From: Marinifilum sp.
GTDB taxonomy: Bacteria; UBA9089; CG2-30-40-21
Assembly: GCA_020717845.1 (NCBI GenBank)
Contig: DYDG01000009.1
Coordinates: 1-43,478 of the forward strand
DNA: 43,478 bases
Reading direction: 5' to 3'
The first letter of the stretch is position 1. Every line of letters starts with the position of its first letter. The translations under genes and the position numbers were made by a program. The notes under the pieces are model-generated. The model searched no databases. It worked only from the letters and a program-made list of their open reading frames with translations, and was not told where the DNA came from. Shown here piece after piece: positions 15,786 to 23,255 of the stretch.

Positions 15786-15936
15786 GTAGAAAGTGAGAAT
15801 GTTTGCAAAAATCGCATATTTTATAGCTACAGGATAGCTTGAAACAGGAGATATGCTGCAATTGATAGTAAAAGTTGCTGCTGCTCACATTTTTCAGGTT
15901 TTTCATGCAGGATTACAGTAATGTTATGAAAAAATG

Positions 15937-15965
15937 TTGACAGATAAGGGTATGTGGGGTATAAT
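15937..15965 (+). promoter_or_regulatory. Perfect-consensus sigma70 promoter for the pyruvate-kinase-like gene
   Basis: TTGACA (15937-15942), 17-base spacer, TATAAT (15960-15965): both hexamers match consensus exactly. It lies 77 bases upstream of the ATG. Together with the divergent tkt promoter it accounts for the gap 15786-16042. Confidence 0.75.
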
Positions 15966-16042
15966 GTATTCAAACATCAGGTTGTTCATGCTGAAGGCTG
16001 TTCACCTGAATAGTTACCTTCACTTTTACAGGGGGTTAAGGC

Positions 16043-17440
16043 ATGAAAAAAGCAAAGATTATTTGTACCATTGGACAGGCAACAAATCAGCAGAAGATAC
16101 TTCGAGAGATGATTGATGCTGGGATGGATATGGTAAAACTAAATTTCTCTTATGGCAGCTATGCTGAACATCAGGAGACCATTGAGCATATTCGGGGTAT
16201 ATCCAAAGAAACAGGTAAGCATATTGGCATTATTCAAGAGATTAGCGGACAAAAGGTCAGGATTGGACAGCTGTCAGACACTATTACCCTGAAAGAAGAT
16301 TTTGTCTTTACCCTGACTACAGAGGAGAATGCCCAAGGTGATAATATTATCCCTATAACCTATTCCAATCTGCCCAAAGAGATGCATCCAGGAGAACTTA
16401 TTTATCTTAATGAGGGACTGATACGCCTGAAGGTTATTCGCACATCCCTGTCAGAGATTATATGTAAGGTAATAAGAGGCGGCAAGATCCAGTCAAATAA
16501 AGCCATGAACCTCCCTATGACAAACCTGAAACTTCCTGCGATTACAGATAAGGATGAGGAAGACCTTCTCTTTGGAATAAAAGCAGGGGTGGATATGATT
16601 AGCCTTGGCTCTGTCCGTACCGCAAATGATGTTCAAACTGTCAGAGCATTCTTAAAGAAAAATGGGGCAAACATTCCCTTGATTGCCGGAATAGAAAGGG
16701 CAGAGGCAATTAATCACTTAGATGAGATTATTAAAGCCTCTAATGGGATAATGATTGTTCGTGGTGAATTAGGGGTTGAAATTCCTATAGAAAGACTGCC
16801 ATTGGTCCAAAAAGGGGTTATCGCTCAGGCAAACTTGCTTGGCAAACCAGTAATTACAACCACAGGAATATTAAACTCTATGGTTGAAAATTCGTTTCCC
16901 TCAATGATAGAAGTAGCTGATGTGGCTAATGCTGTTTTTGACATGACCGATGCCTTTATGCTTTCAGAAGAGACATCTATAGGCAAGTATCCTGTGGAAT
17001 GCATTAAAACGCTGATCAAGATTATTAATGGAGCAGAGTCATCCCTTGAATATGAAGGCATCCTGCGGGACAGATCAGAATTGAGAAAGCTAAGTAGTCA
17101 GGATGCTGTTGCTTATGCCACCTGTCAGATTAGTGCGGATTTGCGGCTGCCAGCAATTATTACTTATACCAAAACAGGGGCAATTGTGCAGCAGATTATC
17201 AAATACCGTCCAAAGGCAGCGATTATTGCTCTCAGCCCAAATGAGAATGTGTTAAGAAGAATGGCTCTTTGTTGGGGTGTTTTACCACTAAAAACAGAGG
17301 AATTAAATAATATAGAAGAGATGATAGAAGCAGCGAAAATTATCGGCTGTTTCCATTCAGGGGATAGAGTGATTGTGACTGGCAGTCTTCCTATGGGGTC
17401 AAGAGAATTAACCAATTTCTTGCAAGTGGTTATGGTGTGA
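16043..17440 (+). CDS. Pyruvate kinase homologue with altered active site
   Basis: 465 residues, normal bacterial length, with A/B barrel and C-terminal domain. The fold is clear (KKAKIICTIG, LNFSYGS, GIMIVRGELGVEIP, YRPKAAIIALSPNE), but catalytic positions differ. Lys of the PKIEN motif is Gly (AGIER, residue 216). The metal-binding Asp of RGDLGVE is Glu (242). DTKGPEIR reads EISGQKVR, so potassium-site Asp and Thr are lost. RLNFSHG reads KLNFSYG. The Thr of ATQ is kept (Thr274). Classical pyruvate kinase activity is therefore doubtful. It may be a regulatory paralogue or an enzyme with another substrate. It is intact, strongly promoted and followed after 19 bases by a radical SAM gene. Confidence 0.85.
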   Translation: MKKAKIICTIGQATNQQKILREMIDAGMDMVKLNFSYGSYAEHQETIEHIRGISKETGKHIGIIQEISGQKVRIGQLSDTITLKEDFVFTLTTEENAQGDNIIPITYSNLPKEMHPGELIYLNEGLIRLKVIRTSLSEIICKVIRGGKIQSNKAMNLPMTNLKLPAITDKDEEDLLFGIKAGVDMISLGSVRTANDVQTVRAFLKKNGANIPLIAGIERAEAINHLDEIIKASNGIMIVRGELGVEIPIERLPLVQKGVIAQANLLGKPVITTTGILNSMVENSFPSMIEVADVANAVFDMTDAFMLSEETSIGKYPVECIKTLIKIINGAESSLEYEGILRDRSELRKLSSQDAVAYATCQISADLRLPAIITYTKTGAIVQQIIKYRPKAAIIALSPNENVLRRMALCWGVLPLKTEELNNIEEMIEAAKIIGCFHSGDRVIVTGSLPMGSRELTNFLQVVMV

Positions 17441-17459
17441 TTGAAATGCGGAAGTAAGA

Positions 17460-18365
17460 ATGCGGAAATATATGCTGAATAATAGTATCATCAAACAGAG
17501 GGTCAAAGAAGCATATGCACTACTGGAAAAATGTCGGGTGTGCCCAAGAGAATGCGGTGTTAATCGATTAAAGAATGAACAGGGATTTTGCCGCTCAGGG
17601 CTGCTGCCTGTTGTTTCAAGCTATAACTTCCATCATGGTGAAGAGCCGCCAATATCTGGTTATCGTGGCTCGGGCACTATTTTCCTTACCAATTGCAATC
17701 TGCGATGTGTCTTCTGCCAGAATTATCCCATCAGCCAGCTTGGTGTAGGTAATGAGGTTACCATTGAAGAACTGGCAAGAATGATGTTAAAGCTCCAGAA
17801 GATGGGTTGTCATAACATAAACTTTGTCACACCAACGCATTTTACCCCCCAAATCCTTAAGGCAATAGGGTTAGCCCTAGAAGATGGTCTAACTATCCCG
17901 CTTCTCTGGAACTCCAATGGTTATGATAGTGTAGAGATGTTGAGGCTGCTGGATGGGATAATCAATATCTACCTTCCGGATGCCAAATACATAGATCCTC
18001 AAATGGCACAGAGGTATTCAAATGCCCCGCCCAATTATATAGATCTCAATCTTGCAACAATAAAAGAGATGTGGAGACAGGTAGGTTCATTGGTTGTTGA
18101 TAACGATGGAATTGCTCAAAAAGGGTTGATTGTGCGACATCTGGTGCTGCCAGAGGGGATTGCTGATACAAAACAAGTATTAAAGATACTGGCTCAAGAA
18201 ATATCTACAAATGTGTCCGTCAGCCTCATGTCTCAATATTTTCCGGCAAATAAAGCCTCGTCTTACCCTGAGATCAATCGGAAGATTAGTCATGAGGAAT
18301 ATAATGATGCCCTCAATTGTCTGGATAAAGAAGGGTTGCATGAGGGATGGATACAGCCATATTAG
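17460..18365 (+). CDS. PflA-like radical SAM iron-sulfur protein (COG1313 type)
   Basis: About 301 residues. An N-terminal Cys cluster (CRVCPRECGVNRLKNEQGFC) precedes the radical SAM motif CNLRCVFCQN (CxxxCxxC). NYPISQLG, FVTPTHFTPQI and WNSNGYDS are typical of the family annotated as putative pyruvate formate-lyase activating enzyme PflX. True substrate unknown; no glycyl-radical enzyme is nearby. The ATG at 17460 lies inside a dispersed repeat word (AATGCGGAAGTAAGAATGCG); ATG 17472 is an alternative. Probably cotranscribed with the pyruvate-kinase homologue. Confidence 0.88.
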   Translation: MRKYMLNNSIIKQRVKEAYALLEKCRVCPRECGVNRLKNEQGFCRSGLLPVVSSYNFHHGEEPPISGYRGSGTIFLTNCNLRCVFCQNYPISQLGVGNEVTIEELARMMLKLQKMGCHNINFVTPTHFTPQILKAIGLALEDGLTIPLLWNSNGYDSVEMLRLLDGIINIYLPDAKYIDPQMAQRYSNAPPNYIDLNLATIKEMWRQVGSLVVDNDGIAQKGLIVRHLVLPEGIADTKQVLKILAQEISTNVSVSLMSQYFPANKASSYPEINRKISHEEYNDALNCLDKEGLHEGWIQPY

Positions 18366-18379
18366 ATGGGCAAACTTTA

Positions 18380-18420
18380 AGCTCTTGTGTGTCCCTCGTT
18401 GAACATCGAGTGCAAGAGCT
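18380..18420. terminator. Hairpin after the radical SAM gene
   Basis: AGCTCTTG and CAAGAGCT form an outer 8-bp stem, with CTCG/CGAG inside. No clear U-run follows, so terminator function is weakly supported. The loop contains GAACATCGAG, a word also found at the ends of the element at 42867-43115. The rest of the gap to 18520 shows nothing recognisable. Confidence 0.35.
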
Positions 18421-18519
18421 ATTAAACGAATGCTACATAATTATAAAGTTGCGGTTACCTACTGAGAAATGATGTTAAATTGGAAATGGCTAACATTTTT
18501 CTCTTAGGGAGTTACCAGA

Positions 18520-18873
18520 TCAGTATCTTCCTCTACCGCCGCCGCTGCCGCTGCCACCGCCATAATCTCTTCTTGGTGGTCTGTCTGAGCCACCGCTTCT
18601 ACCGCCGCCGCCGTAGCTGCCGCCGCCTCTTTCATCTCTGCTTTTTGGTGGTCTCGCTTCATCAACTCTTAATGTCCGTCCTATAAAATCAGAACCATTC
18701 AAGGCTTCTTTAGCCTTTGCTGCTTCTTCTGGGGTAGACAACTCAACGAAACCAAACCCTTTCCCCTCAATAATATTAACTTGATTGACCTCGCCATAAC
18801 TAGAGAACAATTCTCTTAATTGTTCATTTGTTACAGAATATGTGAGGTTACCGACATACAATCTTCCGCCCAT
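18520..18873 (-). CDS. RNA-binding protein, RRM type with Gly/Arg-rich tail
   Basis: About 117 residues. One RRM (1-80) shows RNP2 LYVGNL and RNP1 KGFGFVEL. The tail after 85 is rich in Gly, Arg and Ser (RGGGSYGGGGRSGG...GGRGRY), as in bacterial and cyanobacterial Rbp proteins, often cold-induced. The second ATG (18873) sits 8 bases from AGGAGG, while the first (18879) is only 2 bases away, so 18873 is chosen. The leader is about 140 bases long from a promoter at 19023-19051, consistent with post-transcriptional control. Confidence 0.92.
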   Translation of the reverse strand: MGGRLYVGNLTYSVTNEQLRELFSSYGEVNQVNIIEGKGFGFVELSTPEEAAKAKEALNGSDFIGRTLRVDEARPPKSRDERGGGSYGGGGRSGGSDRPPRRDYGGGSGSGGGRGRY

Positions 18874-19022
18874 TCTCATTTCCTCCTTAACGTAACTTAA
18901 AAAATCGGCTTAATAATGTTTCTGTATAGCTGTTCTAATTCTCTACGAAGGACACTATTAATAACCATAACTTTGAAAAACTTTCACCCCCTATATATTT
19001 GTTAGCCATTTCCTCATTAACT

Positions 19023-19051
19023 ATAATATCATAAAATAAAGGGAAAGTCAA
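19023..19051 (-). promoter_or_regulatory. Sigma70-type promoter of the RRM gene
   Basis: Minus strand TTGACT (19051-19046), 17-base spacer, TATTAT (19028-19023) with TGA before it. Its -35 box is 10 bases from the -35 of the divergent rpsT promoter. Confidence 0.65.
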
Positions 19052-19061
19052 GTAAAATATG

Positions 19062-19090
19062 TTGACAATTTATAAATAATATGATATATT
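19062..19090 (+). promoter_or_regulatory. Sigma70-type promoter of rpsT
   Basis: TTGACA (19062-19067), 17-base spacer, TATATT (19085-19090) with extended TGA. It lies 44 bases upstream of the rpsT ATG. Confidence 0.7.
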
Positions 19091-19134
19091 ATAGCTATTC
19101 CATTAAAAAAAATAAAAAGGAGAGGTGAAAAGGA

Positions 19135-19404
19135 ATGCAAGTACATAAGTCGGTAATCAAAAGAGCAAGGCAAAATAAAAAGCGGTGCCTTAGAAATGCA
19201 GCCACAAAGTCAAGGATGAAAACCTTGATAAAGAATGTCCATACAGCTGTGGTTGCAAAAGAAGGGGTTGAAATTAGCCTGTCTGAAGCCATTTCTGCTA
19301 TTGATAAAGCAGCAAATAAAGGGATTATCCATAAAAATACTGCTAACAGAAAAAAATCAAGGCTTTGTCAGAATGTTCAAACTACAAAACAACAGACAGG
19401 ATAA
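19135..19404 (+). CDS. rpsT: 30S ribosomal protein S20 (bS20)
   Basis: 89 residues, the expected size. Highly basic and helical, with the S20 pattern: KRARQNKKRCLRNAATKSRMKTLIK near the start and IDKAANKGIIHKNTANRKKSRL near the end, contacting 16S rRNA. AGGAG precedes the ATG. It heads a plus-strand run with the coiled-coil gene, zapA and a lipoprotein gene. Confidence 0.95.
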   Translation: MQVHKSVIKRARQNKKRCLRNAATKSRMKTLIKNVHTAVVAKEGVEISLSEAISAIDKAANKGIIHKNTANRKKSRLCQNVQTTKQQTG

Positions 19405-19429
19405 CAGGATAAGATGGGGGTAGGACAGA

Positions 19430-19657
19430 ATGACTATGGAAAAATTAGAACAATTAGAACAATATGTTAATAGGCTTATTGGTGAGATAGAACGCCTTAC
19501 AAAAGAAAATCAACAGTGTCGGGAACAAATCGCTGATTTTCCATATGAGGATCTGGAATCTTTGCGATCAGAGAATGAATCCCTGAAAAACGAACAATAT
19601 CAGCTTAAATCAAAGATAGAGATGATGCTGGCTTTGATAGAAAAGGTAGCGATATAG
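19430..19657 (+). CDS. Small coiled-coil protein, possibly ZapB-like
   Basis: 75 residues, nearly all predicted coiled coil (LEQLEQYVNRLIGEIERLTKENQQC, SLRSENESLKNEQYQLKSKIEMML). No enzyme motif or membrane segment. It lies directly before zapA, so a division-associated role is inferred; no sequence proof separates ZapB from other short coiled coils. ATG codons at 19430 and 19436 are both possible; AGGA precedes them. Confidence 0.7.
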   Translation: MTMEKLEQLEQYVNRLIGEIERLTKENQQCREQIADFPYEDLESLRSENESLKNEQYQLKSKIEMMLALIEKVAI

Positions 19658-19691
19658 GAATCTATCCGCAACAAGCAAAAGAAGCAAGAAA

Positions 19692-19723
19692 AAATAGAGG
19701 TGCAATACATTGCACCTCTATTT
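19692..19723. repeat. Palindrome TAGAGGTGCAAT, between the coiled-coil gene and zapA
   Basis: TAGAGGTGCAAT-AC-ATTGCACCTCTA plus AAA/TTT flanks gives a 15-bp perfect stem. It ends 16 bases before the zapA ATG and follows the coiled-coil stop. It belongs to the TAGAG-arm family and could attenuate or separate the two genes. Confidence 0.8.
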
Positions 19724-19739
19724 GCGGAAGGAGAAGGAT

Positions 19740-20063
19740 ATGTCTCAATATCCACATAGGATAGAAATAAAGATTTGTGGGAATACCTATCGAATTCTTG
19801 GAGATGAAAATCCTGAACATATAAAAAAAATATCCGAATATGTTGATACTAAAATGCGGGCAATCACTACAGATTCTGATACGGTTTCAACGGGTAAGGT
19901 GGCTGTATTAACTGCTCTTCATATTGCTGATGAGCTTTTTAAGACAAGGGATAAGGCAGAAGAAAAACTATCCTCTCTGATAAACAAAATGGAATCCACC
20001 TTAAAAAAGATCGAAGGAATATCCGCCCCTCCACAATGCGCGTCTGTAAATGCCCATGTATAG
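19740..20063 (+). CDS. zapA: Cell-division protein ZapA
   Basis: About 107 residues from the ATG at 19740 (AAGGAG upstream); the track's 19710 start lies in a hairpin. ZapA pattern: IEIKICGNTYRILGDENPEHIKKISEYVDTKM, then ALHIADELFKTRDKAEEKL leading into a C-terminal coiled coil. ZapA bundles FtsZ filaments at midcell. Its neighbours (coiled coil before, envelope lipoprotein after) fit a division or envelope cluster. Confidence 0.88.
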   Translation: MSQYPHRIEIKICGNTYRILGDENPEHIKKISEYVDTKMRAITTDSDTVSTGKVAVLTALHIADELFKTRDKAEEKLSSLINKMESTLKKIEGISAPPQCASVNAHV

Positions 20064-20143
20064 GACAATCAGGTAAATAGACTGAAGTTGTAGGATGGGT
20101 ATTAACCCATCTATCCTTTGAAGGCTTTTAGGAATAATTGGTT

Positions 20144-20707
20144 ATGAATTTTCATCTCATGTTTCTGTGCTTTTGCATCCTTGCCCCTTTCTTACTTACT
20201 ACTGGCTGTATCCAGAGTAAGTCTTATATTAAACCCTATGATTATCAGGCTAATCGCGAAGCAGTTCTTGTCTATGAAAAGGCTATTGTGTATGAAAAAG
20301 AGGGTAATCTTGAGCTGGCAATAGCTGAATTTCGACATTATCTTGACTACTATGGCTCACTTTATCATGCCAATGAGGCACAGCTCAAGATAGCTGAAAA
20401 CTATAAAACCCTTTCCCAATGGGATGAGGCAATCAGTAATTATAAGATTTACATAAAAAAATATAAAGAATCTGAAAAAATACCAGAGGCTATGTTCCAA
20501 TTGGGCGGATGCATGGAAACCGCTAATCAATGGCAGAAAGCTGTTTCTGTCTATAAAAGTTTAATCAAAAACCACTTTTCAACTGTTTGGTCACAAAAGG
20601 CTCAGGATCGCATTGTAGAGATATTGAAAAAATTCCCAAAAGCACAGTGGGCAAGAAAGGAAAAGATAGCTGTTAGAACATTGGTAAGGACTATGTCGAG
20701 AAAGTAG
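20144..20707 (+). CDS. TPR-containing lipoprotein (BamD/YbgF-like)
   Basis: About 187 residues. The ATG at 20144 follows AGGA; the track start is an in-frame TTG. The leader ends in a lipobox, LLTTGC. Three to four TPR-like units follow (AIVYEKEGNLELAIAEFRHYL, WDEAISNYKIYIKKY, WQKAVSVYKSLIKNH). Such outer-membrane lipoproteins resemble BamD or the CpoB/YbgF group, but it is shorter than BamD and lacks a decisive motif. It precedes lysA after a repeat-filled gap. Confidence 0.8.
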   Translation: MNFHLMFLCFCILAPFLLTTGCIQSKSYIKPYDYQANREAVLVYEKAIVYEKEGNLELAIAEFRHYLDYYGSLYHANEAQLKIAENYKTLSQWDEAISNYKIYIKKYKESEKIPEAMFQLGGCMETANQWQKAVSVYKSLIKNHFSTVWSQKAQDRIVEILKKFPKAQWARKEKIAVRTLVRTMSRK

Positions 20708-20724
20708 TGCTGAAATATGAAAGA

Positions 20725-20807
20725 AACCACAGAGGGCACGGAGATAAGGAAGTGTAATTAATTAAAACCTTTGTGAACTTTGTGGCTACTCTGTGTTCTT
20801 TGTGGTT
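20725..20807. repeat. Inverted repeat AACCACAGAGGGCAC...TTCTTTGTGGTT
   Basis: Imperfect arms, AACCACAGAGGGCACGGAGA and the complement of TCTGTGTTCTTTGTGGTT, enclose about 45 bases between the lipoprotein and lysA. It resembles the ACCACAGAG...-type intergenic repeats seen in many genomes. Confidence 0.65.
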
Positions 20808-20846
20808 AGTTTTTGACAGAACCGAGCTATATACAAGGAGGAAATT

Positions 20847-22100
20847 ATGTCCGGATTTGAGTATGTTGATAATGAACTATGTTGTGATGGTGTTAGTATT
20901 TCAGAGATTGCCTCTAAGGTAAAGACGCCTTTTTATCTTTATAGCTATGATATGCTGAAGAAAAATTATCAATCATATGTGGATGCCTTTCAAACCGTAG
21001 ATCTGCTGGTTTGTTATGCCTGTAAAGCTAATTCTAACCTGTCGATTCTTCGAGCATTGGGGAATATGGGTTCAGGCATGGATGTTCTTTCTTCTGGCGA
21101 GCTTTTTAAGGCATTAAAGGCTGGTATTTCTCCTGAAAAAATAGTCTACAATGGAAATGGCAAGACAAGGGCAGATATGGAGTATGCCTTGCAATCTGGG
21201 GTATTTGCCTTTAATGTAGACTCTCAAAATGAGCTTTTTCTTCTTAATGAGGTTGCTGGTGCAACAAATACTGTAGCCAGGATAGCCTTGAGGGTGAATC
21301 CGGATATAAATCCATTAACCCATCCCTATGTAGCAACTGGATTGGCAAAAAGCAAGTTTGGTATACCCATTCATGAGGCAAAGGATGTTTATCAGACAGC
21401 AGCCAGCCTTGAAAATATTAATGTTGTCGGGATTCATTCCCATATTGGGTCGCAATTGAGCAAGGTTGACCTTTATCTCGAAACACTTAAAAAGATTATG
21501 GCTCTGGTTAATGATCTGCGTAACATTCAGATCCATCTTGAATTTATCAACATAGGGGGAGGAATCGGTATCCCTTATCAGGATAATGAATCCATGCCGC
21601 ATCCAAAAGACTTATCAAATCTAATCAGTCCATGGATCAAGGATTACAAACTTATCTTAGAGCCTGGACGAAGCATTGTCGGACCAGCTGGAGTTCTGGT
21701 TACTGATGTTCTTTACATCAAACATACCCATAAGAAAAACTTTATTGTTGTAGATGCTGGCATGAATGATCTTATCAGACCCTCTATTTATGGGGCGTAT
21801 CATCATGCAGTATTAGCCACAAAGCATATATACCCTGAAGAGATGATGTATGATATTGTGGGACCAATCTGCGAAGAGGGTGATTTCATTGCCAGGGATA
21901 GGAATATGCCCAGGGTTAAACAGGGTGATTTGTTGGTAATCAAAGACGCTGGAGCCTATGGGTTCAGCATGTCTTCTAACTATAACTCAAGACCACGTGT
22001 GCCAGAGATAATGGTTGCTGATGGGAAGGATTATATTGTTCGGGAACGAGAGACATGTGAGGATATGATTCGCGGGGAAAGCATACCAACTGGATGGTAG
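20847..22100 (+). CDS. lysA: Diaminopimelate decarboxylase
   Basis: 417 residues, typical length. Fold III PLP enzyme: PLP lysine at residue 60 (YACKAN), HSHIGSQ, GGGIGIPY, EPGRSIVGPAG as phosphate-binding loop, and GPICEEGD in place of the usual GPICESGD at the active-site Cys. It decarboxylates meso-diaminopimelate to lysine. AAGGAGG lies before the ATG. No lysine riboswitch-like leader was recognised. A palindrome starts 3 bases after the stop. Confidence 0.95.
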   Translation: MSGFEYVDNELCCDGVSISEIASKVKTPFYLYSYDMLKKNYQSYVDAFQTVDLLVCYACKANSNLSILRALGNMGSGMDVLSSGELFKALKAGISPEKIVYNGNGKTRADMEYALQSGVFAFNVDSQNELFLLNEVAGATNTVARIALRVNPDINPLTHPYVATGLAKSKFGIPIHEAKDVYQTAASLENINVVGIHSHIGSQLSKVDLYLETLKKIMALVNDLRNIQIHLEFINIGGGIGIPYQDNESMPHPKDLSNLISPWIKDYKLILEPGRSIVGPAGVLVTDVLYIKHTHKKNFIVVDAGMNDLIRPSIYGAYHHAVLATKHIYPEEMMYDIVGPICEEGDFIARDRNMPRVKQGDLLVIKDAGAYGFSMSSNYNSRPRVPEIMVADGKDYIVRERETCEDMIRGESIPTGW

Positions 22101-22103
22101 TAG

Positions 22104-22123
22104 CACAGACATTCCTGTCTGTC
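22104..22123. repeat. CACAGACATTCC palindrome, copy after lysA
   Basis: CACAGACATTCCTGTCTGTC lies three bases after the lysA stop, in the same orientation relative to the gene as the copies after pilO and tktN. Confidence 0.75.
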
Positions 22124-22174
22124 CTTTCTGTTCGCTGTTTAAGAAATTTTGCCCTACAAGCCTGATACAATTTA

Positions 22175-22259
22175 TGGTGCGAGGAGCGGGACTCGAACCC
22201 GCACAGGTTACCCCACCAGATCCTAAGTCTGGCGCGTCTGCCAACTCCGCCATCCTCGC
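22175..22259 (-). tRNA. tRNA-Leu, anticodon TAG
   Basis: Minus strand folds as a class II tRNA. Acceptor GCGAGGA pairs with TCCTCGC. The anticodon arm CCAGA-CTTAGGA-TCTGG gives TAG. A long variable arm (TGGGGTAACCTGTG region) and T arm GCGGG-TTCGAGT-CCCGC follow. The CCA end is encoded. It reads leucine CUN codons, mainly CUA. A promoter lies about 70 bases upstream. Confidence 0.96.
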
Positions 22260-22283
22260 TAATAGTAGAAGCTGCTTGCTTCT

Positions 22284-22315
22284 ATGCAGCTGCAGGGCTT
22301 GTCCCTGCCTTTTCC
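22284..22315. repeat. Third copy of the GGCAGGGACAAGCC repeat module
   Basis: The segment CAGCTGCAGGGCTTGTCCCT and the following GCCTTTTCCCA is the reverse complement of a module inside the two elements at 27434 and 33553. Here it stands alone, between tRNA-Leu and its promoter. Confidence 0.75.
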
Positions 22316-22326
22316 CAACAGGCTAT

Positions 22327-22356
22327 AGGATAGCATATATACTATGAGTTTGTCAA
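22327..22356 (-). promoter_or_regulatory. Promoter of tRNA-Leu
   Basis: Minus strand TTGACA (22356-22351), 18-base spacer, TATCCT (22332-22327), pointing at the tRNA. Confidence 0.6.
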
Positions 22357-22373
22357 GGATTTTATGTATAGAA

Positions 22374-22470
22374 TGCGGAAGTAAGAATGCAGGATACGGA
22401 ATGTAAGGAAGTAAATCGTAAAAAGGCTGTCTCTTAATTCCGCATTCTCACTTCTGCATTTCGCATTTCC
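22374..22470. repeat. Low-complexity AATGCGGAA word cluster
   Basis: GAATGCGGAAGTAAGAATGC on the left and its approximate complement on the right (TTCCGCATTCTCACTTC) flank the leader of the ComEA-like gene. Related words occur at 17446, 30770 and 41284. Confidence 0.6.
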
Positions 22471-22488
22471 TTAGAACGGAGGCAGCCT

Positions 22489-23187
22489 ATGCGATTTCTT
22501 ACATTTACCCGGCTTCAGCAGGTAGGGATAATTGTACTTTCGTGTACTGCACTGCTGGCAAGCGGTATCACTATCTGTCAGAGTATGGCTGAAAAAGGTG
22601 AAAAAAGGGGTGCGGAGGTAAGGTTTATTCCTGAAGGGACAGTCACCCATACAGCTAAGAATGAGGTGTTTCAACGCATAGATATAAACACTGCCTCGAA
22701 ACAAGAGCTTATGACATTGCCAAGAGTAGGGTCATATACCGCTGCCAGGATCATAGAGTATCGTAAACGGCATGGTAAATTTAGTTGCGTGAAAGAATTG
22801 TTGGATGTTAAAGGGATTGGACCAAAAACACTGGCAAGGATGCAGGAAATGGTATGCGTGGGAACAGGCAGCGTAAAGGCTGGTTCCCTATCAACCATTA
22901 CGACTAAAGCCGTAAAAATAACAACCGTAGCAGATGCATTGCCAACCCCTACAACCATGTGCAGAAGTTCTCTTGTCAACATCAATACTGCCTCAGCTTC
23001 TGAATTGGAAGAATTACCTGGCATCGGTCCTGGAAAGGCAAAGGCAATCCTTGATTACAGAAGCAGCCACGGTCTATTCCAGAAGATAGAGGATCTAACC
23101 ATGGTTAAGGGAATAGGCGAAAAAATACTTGAACGAATAAAGCCATTGATTACTGTAGAGGAAAAAACAGGTAGTGTTCAGGAATAA
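22489..23187 (+). CDS. ComEA-like protein with two helix-hairpin-helix domains
   Basis: 232 residues. An N-terminal membrane anchor or signal (VGIIVLSCTALLASGITIC) is followed by two ComEA-type HhH domains: IDINTASKQELMTLPRVGSYTAARIIEYRKRHGKF (about 64-120) and VNINTASASELEELPGIGPGKAKAILDYRSSHGLF (about 163-215), joined by a Ser/Thr-rich linker. ComEA proteins bind DNA non-specifically outside the inner membrane during uptake. Two copies in one chain are less common than one. Natural competence together with the type IV pilus genes is possible but unproven. GGAGG lies before the ATG. Confidence 0.88.
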   Translation: MRFLTFTRLQQVGIIVLSCTALLASGITICQSMAEKGEKRGAEVRFIPEGTVTHTAKNEVFQRIDINTASKQELMTLPRVGSYTAARIIEYRKRHGKFSCVKELLDVKGIGPKTLARMQEMVCVGTGSVKAGSLSTITTKAVKITTVADALPTPTTMCRSSLVNINTASASELEELPGIGPGKAKAILDYRSSHGLFQKIEDLTMVKGIGEKILERIKPLITVEEKTGSVQE

Positions 23188-23206
23188 CAGAATTTACCAC
23201 GGTTTT

Positions 23207-23235
23207 GTAGAGATAAGGCAATGCCTTGTCTCTAC
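23207..23235. repeat. GTAGAGA palindrome upstream of cimA
   Basis: GTAGAGATAAGGCA-A-TGCCTTGTCTCTAC, one mismatch in a 14-bp stem. It lies in the 68-base gap between the ComEA-like gene and cimA and shares arms with the 36083 copy. Confidence 0.8.
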
Positions 23236-23255
23236 TATTAAAAGGAGAATAAAAG

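Noticed and set aside
20708-20846. Lysine riboswitch before lysA
   Set aside because: The gap is an intergenic inverted repeat and is too short for the known riboswitch fold.
21987-22253. Minus ORFs across the lysA end and tRNA
   Set aside because: Translate the tRNA gene and repeat; no independent support.
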